This document shows positions 59,987 through 64,000 of a DNA stretch of 64,000 nt, piece by piece. Position numbers and translations under genes: made by a program. The stretch spans positions 1,116,001-1,180,000 of the forward strand of contig NZ_VSSB01000002.1 in the NCBI RefSeq assembly GCF_008122505.1. Reading direction: 5' to 3'. The notes under the pieces are model-generated. The model did no database searches, was not told the DNA's origin, and worked only from the letters and a program-made list of their open reading frames with translations. Position 1 is the stretch's first letter. Each line of letters starts with the position of its first letter. Origin of the DNA: Agromyces mariniharenae. Its GTDB lineage: Bacteria; Actinomycetota; Actinomycetes; Actinomycetales; Microbacteriaceae.

Positions 59987-62152
59987 TCACTCCGCCACCT
60001 CGCGGAATGCGTACACCGCCCCAGACGCGACTCCGACGGGGGAATCTGCATTTTCGGACGCGGCGAGCATCCATCGTCCCGGCGCCACGGCGATAGACGT
60101 ACCGAAGACGCGTGAACCCGGCGGCACGTCGACGAATTCGCGGTGGTAGGGCGCGTCGAGGTCGTGAATCTCGATTGGGCGGTCGTTCCAGGTTCCGCCA
60201 ACGATGGCATGCCGTCCCGAGATGCGGACGTGTGAGCCGAAATGATCGTGTCGATCTGGTGTCGCGCACCGAATTTCTCGGAGGGGGGTCCACTCCGATC
60301 CCCGGCCAAGGACAAGGACATAACCGGGCTCGAGCGCCGCACCCTCGCGATTTGGCGCACCAGCGATGATCCGATCGCCACCGATGGCGACCGAGGCACC
60401 TAGCCGAGAGAACTTCGCTCGACCGATCGCCACCGGCGGTCGCACGACCCAGCTCTCGCCGACGCGATCAGCAATGTACACCGCGCCGGCCGCGGTGGCT
60501 CCTGGGGTGTTGCGTCGATCTGCACCGATGACAAGGGTGTCACCGTCGACGTCTATCGAGCCGCCGAAACCGGAAGCACGGTCGCCTGGCGGCGGAGTAA
60601 GTACCTGCGACAGCACCGCAAGAACTGAGGCTGAACGTCGATAGACGAAGACCACACCGCCTTGGTACTCGGAAGAGTTAACGTCCCTGCCGGCTCCGAC
60701 GAACAGTTCCTCTTCCGTCGCTGCGAGGCTTATCCCGAACCGGTCGTAGTCGGCCATGCCTGGCCCGGCTCCAGCCAGATACGCTAACAACTCGGGCGGG
60801 TTCTTCGTCACGTCGTACAGCCCGACGCGGCCGGGCCGCGGCATCGCACTGTCGAGCGATGGCATACCCACCGCCACGATGTCTCCCCAAAACACAACGC
60901 TCGCGCCGAACCCCTGGCATGGAAACCCCTCGTAGACGGTCAGGCGGCCCGTCTGATGCCATCCGTCCGCCGATTCTTTGAAGAGGTAAACGGAACCTCC
61001 GTCTTCCTGTGCAGTGTCGTCGCCTGGTGCACCAACGGCAGCCATCGAGTCGCGCACCGCAACGGACGCCCCGAAATCGTCACCGCGCGAGGGTTCACGG
61101 ACCACAAGCGTCGACTGCTTTCTCCATCCCTGCCCGCGGCGGTCCCAGACATTGAACATCGAGGCGACGCTCTCGCCGTCTGTCGTGGCAAAGGCCACAG
61201 CTGGATCGTCGAGGTCGCTGGCGAGATTACGAACCATCCGCCACCGTCCCCTTACGTCGGCCTCGTAGGCGAAGAGGGCCTGATTGGCTCCGATCAGAAG
61301 CGCCCCGTCACGAATTGAAATCGATGCACCGAAATGCCTCGATAGGGCACCCGGCGACGGGTTCGCGAGCGTCTGACGGAGACGAACCCCGCCGGGTGTC
61401 AATTCGTAGACAAAGGCGATTCCGGCGGGGAACGAAAACACGTTGGTTCGCGGAGCACCAACGACTAACCACCGCCCATCGAACGCGAGCGTGTCGCCGA
61501 ACCCCAATGTGTCCGCCGGCTCTGCGATCGATCCAAGCGACGAACCACCGGTAACCCTGAAGATGTGGACCGCGGGCCGGAATCCGTTCCCAGACACGGC
61601 GACGAGGTTCACCTCTGAATCAACGGCCACCGCCGCACCGAAGAAATGACCTGAGACCGCTGGGCCCCTCAGTTCAGCGAGCGCCTCCCAGCGTCCGTCA
61701 TTGTTCTTGTAGGTGTACGCCAGACCAGCGGCGTAGATGACGCCACTGGGATCCGTCCGATTCACCCAGGGGCGACCCACAGCGAGGAGCCCGCCGTCCA
61801 GGTCGATGGCCGCACCAAATCCACCGGCCACCTCAGATGCCGAGAGGGTGCCGTCGGGGACCCAAGAGCCCGTGAACCGCATGAGATCCACTCGCCCCGC
61901 ACCGTGTGACCCAATGGCAAGGCTGTTCCCGGCGAGCGCGACAGGGTATCCGATCGGCCCCGCGGGCACGAATGGTTCCGGCATACGCATCAACTGCTCC
62001 TCGACCCAGCCAACGCTTGTGCGGTGGAACGTGACGAGGTCGCCGGTATAGCTGCCGATCACGAGCCGATCTGCCTCGAGGTCGACGTACATCCTCCCGA
62101 TCTGGTGAGTCATTTCGCCCGCGAACAGCGTCTGTGGTTCAGAGAAGCGCAT
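59987..62152 (-). CDS. Large FG-GAP repeat beta-propeller protein
   Basis: 721 residues made almost wholly of FG-GAP-like repeats of about 50 residues, for example FGASVAVRDSMAAVGAPGDD ... GGSVYLF, FGGSIDVDGDTLVIGADRRN ... GAVYIAD and LGASVAIGGDRIIAGAPNRE. At least ten units can be counted. Each gives one blade or half-blade of an integrin-alpha-like propeller. No signal peptide, no enzyme domain. GGGGGTGGG precedes ATG 62152. It may be a binding platform for the neighbouring proteins. Confidence 0.82.
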   Translation of the reverse strand: MRFSEPQTLFAGEMTHQIGRMYVDLEADRLVIGSYTGDLVTFHRTSVGWVEEQLMRMPEPFVPAGPIGYPVALAGNSLAIGSHGAGRVDLMRFTGSWVPDGTLSASEVAGGFGAAIDLDGGLLAVGRPWVNRTDPSGVIYAAGLAYTYKNNDGRWEALAELRGPAVSGHFFGAAVAVDSEVNLVAVSGNGFRPAVHIFRVTGGSSLGSIAEPADTLGFGDTLAFDGRWLVVGAPRTNVFSFPAGIAFVYELTPGGVRLRQTLANPSPGALSRHFGASISIRDGALLIGANQALFAYEADVRGRWRMVRNLASDLDDPAVAFATTDGESVASMFNVWDRRGQGWRKQSTLVVREPSRGDDFGASVAVRDSMAAVGAPGDDTAQEDGGSVYLFKESADGWHQTGRLTVYEGFPCQGFGASVVFWGDIVAVGMPSLDSAMPRPGRVGLYDVTKNPPELLAYLAGAGPGMADYDRFGISLAATEEELFVGAGRDVNSSEYQGGVVFVYRRSASVLAVLSQVLTPPPGDRASGFGGSIDVDGDTLVIGADRRNTPGATAAGAVYIADRVGESWVVRPPVAIGRAKFSRLGASVAIGGDRIIAGAPNREGAALEPGYVLVLGRGSEWTPLREIRCATPDRHDHFGSHVRISGRHAIVGGTWNDRPIEIHDLDAPYHREFVDVPPGSRVFGTSIAVAPGRWMLAASENADSPVGVASGAVYAFREVAE

Positions 62153-62297
62153 GATCCCACCCCCGTTGTCAAGAGTGACGCAAAGTGGAGAAGCAAACCT
62201 CATTTTGCTGTCGCGCAGGAGCGGCCGCAAGACGCGGCACAAAGTCGTGGAGATAACGCCTCGATAACGAAACTGGCGCTGGAGCCACTTTCAACAG

Positions 62298-62343
62298 TTA
62301 TACACAGCCAGGCGAAGAGCGGTTATCCACAGAAGTATTCACA
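62298..62343 (+). other. Cluster of three DnaA-box-like repeats
   Basis: TTATACACA (62298-62306), TTATCCACA (62323-62331, a perfect DnaA box) and GTATTCACA (62335-62343) lie in the same direction within 46 bp, in an intergenic region between the propeller gene and 62430. They could bind DnaA, or act as iterons of an integrated replicon. No replication gene is recognised nearby. Confidence 0.5.
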
Positions 62344-62429
62344 GACGCGTGTCACTGCGGACGTCATGCCCCGTCGGGGCACCGTGGAGGATCCCCGGCT
62401 TGCGACGTCCATGACGATCGGAGCGCCCG

Positions 62430-62816
62430 ATGGATACCCACTTCTGCGAATACGCCGACGCCCACTCGCGTCTCGCCTCGCTCAATGACCGCGCCAACGG
62501 ATGCATGACCTTGCTATATGCCAGGTCGGGGCACCAGGTCGATTCGGTGATCGATTCGGTGATCGATGCGCTCGTCGCACTCGATGACCTCAAGGATGCT
62601 CTTGCGATCATCGCCGAGGGCGCTCTGTTGTGCGTCTACCTGGCCACCGAAGTCGCCAGAAGCTCGGTGCCTGACGATATCGATTACCTCGCCGAAACGG
62701 CTCGGGCAAGACTTCCGCTGCACGTGCTCGCCGACGTCGACGACCGCGGCGCTAGGACGGTCCGGCGCGACATGCGCCGGGCGGTCGGACGGTTTGGTGC
62801 GGTTCGGCCGGCCTGA
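62430..62816 (+). CDS. Small helical hypothetical protein
   Basis: 128 residues, mainly helical (VDSVIDSVIDALVALDDLKDALAIIAEGALLCVYLATEVARS), with a basic C-terminus (RGARTVRRDMRRAVGRF). It starts 87 nt after the DnaA-box-like cluster. GGAGCG is a weak ribosome site. No family recognised. Confidence 0.5.
   Translation: MDTHFCEYADAHSRLASLNDRANGCMTLLYARSGHQVDSVIDSVIDALVALDDLKDALAIIAEGALLCVYLATEVARSSVPDDIDYLAETARARLPLHVLADVDDRGARTVRRDMRRAVGRFGAVRPA
62541..62564 (+). repeat. 12-bp tandem duplication
   Basis: Two exact copies of gattcggtgatc in frame, giving D-S-V-I-D-S-V-I in the small helical protein. The unit is a multiple of three, so the frame is kept. Confidence 0.75.
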
Positions 62817-62938
62817 CGTCGACCCCTACCTGACGCCACGTCACGGTCGTGCCCTGCTTTGGGGCATGCCTGGCCGCGTACCCGTATGGCAGTGTGGTGG
62901 CTTCGTATCCCCACGTTCTAGACGAGGGCTAGGTGTTG

Positions 62939-63559
62939 ATGATGAGCTTCGATCTGCTCACGACCGGCTTGTTGATCGGTGTCGCTGCCCTGGCGGTGTT
63001 CGCGATCATTGCCGCGGTCCGTCGACGCAAGCGCAACGCGATTGACGCTCAGGAAGCGGCAAGTTCCCCTACAGTTGCCGCCGAGTCGAATCCTCCGTCG
63101 ACCACTGCGACGCCGAATCCCGTCCCCACACGAACTGCAACCGGAGGTTCAGGACGACCGGGTGATAAGTACCTCGAAGAGCGAACGTTCTCGATGCCAT
63201 GTACGCCCGAGGAGGCGATCTCGGTGATCGCGGCCCAGGTCGACACGAACGGGCAAGAGAGCTTCGGCGTCCCCCTTCGGCAGTTCTTGGAATCGGAGTC
63301 CCCTGGGCAACCTCCGTTGGTGCATTCGATCTATGTATCGGAATTCAATCCGAGCACCGGATTGACCCTCGTCGCAGGCAATCGCGTCAATACCTACTGG
63401 AAGGCGCACCTCCAGCTTGATGGGGCGAACCCGGTCACAGGAACGTTCTCCGTAACGCAGTATGACCGAACCTGGATCGTCAACATCGTGCAGATGGTTG
63501 GCGTGCTCGAATCCTCGACACGTTCAGTCGGAGGCCAACTGCTCAAGTGGCCGAAGTAG
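62939..63559 (+). CDS. Single-pass membrane protein of unknown function
   Basis: 206 residues from ATG 62939 (GTG 62933, TTG 62936 and ATG 62942 are also possible). One N-terminal helix (LLTTGLLIGVAALAVFAIIAAV), a basic stop-transfer (RRRKRN), a Ser/Thr/Pro-rich linker, and a C-terminal domain with SMPCTPEEAISVIAAQVDTNGQESFG and a beta-rich end (TGTFSVTQYDRTWIVNIVQM). No family was recognised. Confidence 0.6.
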   Translation: MMSFDLLTTGLLIGVAALAVFAIIAAVRRRKRNAIDAQEAASSPTVAAESNPPSTTATPNPVPTRTATGGSGRPGDKYLEERTFSMPCTPEEAISVIAAQVDTNGQESFGVPLRQFLESESPGQPPLVHSIYVSEFNPSTGLTLVAGNRVNTYWKAHLQLDGANPVTGTFSVTQYDRTWIVNIVQMVGVLESSTRSVGGQLLKWPK

Positions 63560-63587
63560 AGACCGAATCAACAAGATCGGAGAACGC

Positions 63588-63755
63588 TTGGACGACGTAC
63601 CCAACGACTACAAGGAGGATCTCGCATACCTGAGAGGCCTCTCCGACAAGGGTGTCTTGCAAGCCTCGAATGCGATCTATCAGAAGCTCGACGCCAAGGC
63701 AAAGAACCTCCCAGGGCTGAGACGAGCTCTGAACAACCTCAACGTGAGGTATTAG
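63588..63755 (+). CDS. Very small hypothetical protein (TTG start)
   Basis: 55 residues from TTG 63588 with GGAGA upstream. Charged and helical (LDDVPNDYKEDLAYLRG ... LQASNAIYQKLDAKAKNL). It begins 29 nt after the membrane-protein stop. No family known. A longer in-frame start overlaps the previous gene and is less likely. Confidence 0.4.
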   Translation: MDDVPNDYKEDLAYLRGLSDKGVLQASNAIYQKLDAKAKNLPGLRRALNNLNVRY

Positions 63756-64000
63756 GTCCCGAGCGCCGAGTGAGGCGCCCTCGACCTGGCGCCATGGCGA
63801 TAACTCACGAGCAGGGTCTCTCACGCGCCGAGCCGACTTAGGGCGTTGGTGGTCCAGCGGTTGCAGGCAGCACCCCGTTTAGACGTGAGATGGAACGCCG
63901 AGCACGCGGCACAGGGATGGATGCCTATCTCGCCGCGTTCGGGATGCGCCCGTCGAAGTGCTCTAAGAACGAGCGCCGCGTCGAGTGCGGTTCGGAATGG
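63756..64000. other. Window-end region without a secure gene
   Basis: 245 nt. An open frame from ATG 63890 runs off the window (37 codons, starting MERRARGTGMDAYLAAFGM) and may be the start of a gene, but no ribosome site or family supports it. The segment 63839-63880 looked briefly tRNA-like and does not fold as one. Confidence 0.3.

Noticed and set aside
63839..63905. tRNA-like segment near the right end
   Set aside because: No cloverleaf can be drawn; the apparent stems do not pair.

Overview
The window is high-GC actinobacterial DNA. Dense short operons, GTG/TTG starts, many promoters with a TAGCGT-type -10 box placed 6-7 nt before the start codon, and the frequent host word gcatcc/ggatgc fit a Microbacteriaceae-like genome (Agromyces/Microbacterium type); this is inference, as no rRNA or marker gene is present.

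Region 1 (about 1-38.9 kb) is chromosomal core or soft core. It holds stress and redox genes (flavodoxin-like reductase, small alarmone synthetase, MsrB/MsrA, deazaflavin-type reductase), a mini-P450-like gene coupled to a PEP-mutase/isocitrate-lyase family gene, a stand-alone LigD-type repair polymerase, transporters (EamA, CPA1 antiporter, YihY), a transglycosylase/Rpf-like secreted protein, two adjacent ferritin-like paralogues of which one has lost its metal ligands, a TetR/DUF4386 divergent pair with an operator, NUDIX and Mug-type glycosylase genes, an ECF sigma factor with an overlapping membrane partner, and an EVE-domain gene. At 24.3-32.3 kb lies a distinctive envelope/pterin cluster: an LTA-synthase-like sulfatase-fold enzyme, a small membrane protein, a CDP-alcohol phosphatidyltransferase, and a tightly coupled six-gene operon (zinc-type alcohol dehydrogenase, QueD/PTPS-like protein, GT4 glycosyltransferase, methyltransferase, AglD/LPG-synthase-type membrane protein, RibD-type reductase). 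Fic, quinone-oxidoreductase, YaeQ, LuxR, SRPBCC and SnoaL-like genes follow.

Region 2 (about 38.9-64 kb) is accessory DNA with lower and uneven GC. It opens with a lone recombinase-type HTH protein. Next comes a four-gene minus-strand operon resembling the MoxR-associated ternary conflict systems: alpha/beta hydrolase, caspase-VMAP-like protein, MoxR AAA+ ATPase, and a 1932-residue SAV_2336-hydrolase-caspase-CHAT fusion. In that fusion both protease domains keep the catalytic His but have lost the catalytic Cys (Ser1047 and Phe1841), whereas the separate caspase keeps His100/Cys151. Beyond it lie proteins that look like extracellular enzymes but have no signal peptide: a predicted papain-like peptidase with a beta-rich N-terminus, an M64-type metallopeptidase with FG-GAP repeats, a large FG-GAP beta-propeller, and small companions, with one membrane protein among them. 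Three DnaA-box-like repeats in 46 bp sit near 62.3 kb, followed by short unknown genes to the window end.

The most promising undescribed material is the hydrolase/caspase/MoxR/SAV_2336 operon with its paired intact and degenerate protease domains, together with the leaderless peptidase/propeller cluster next to it.
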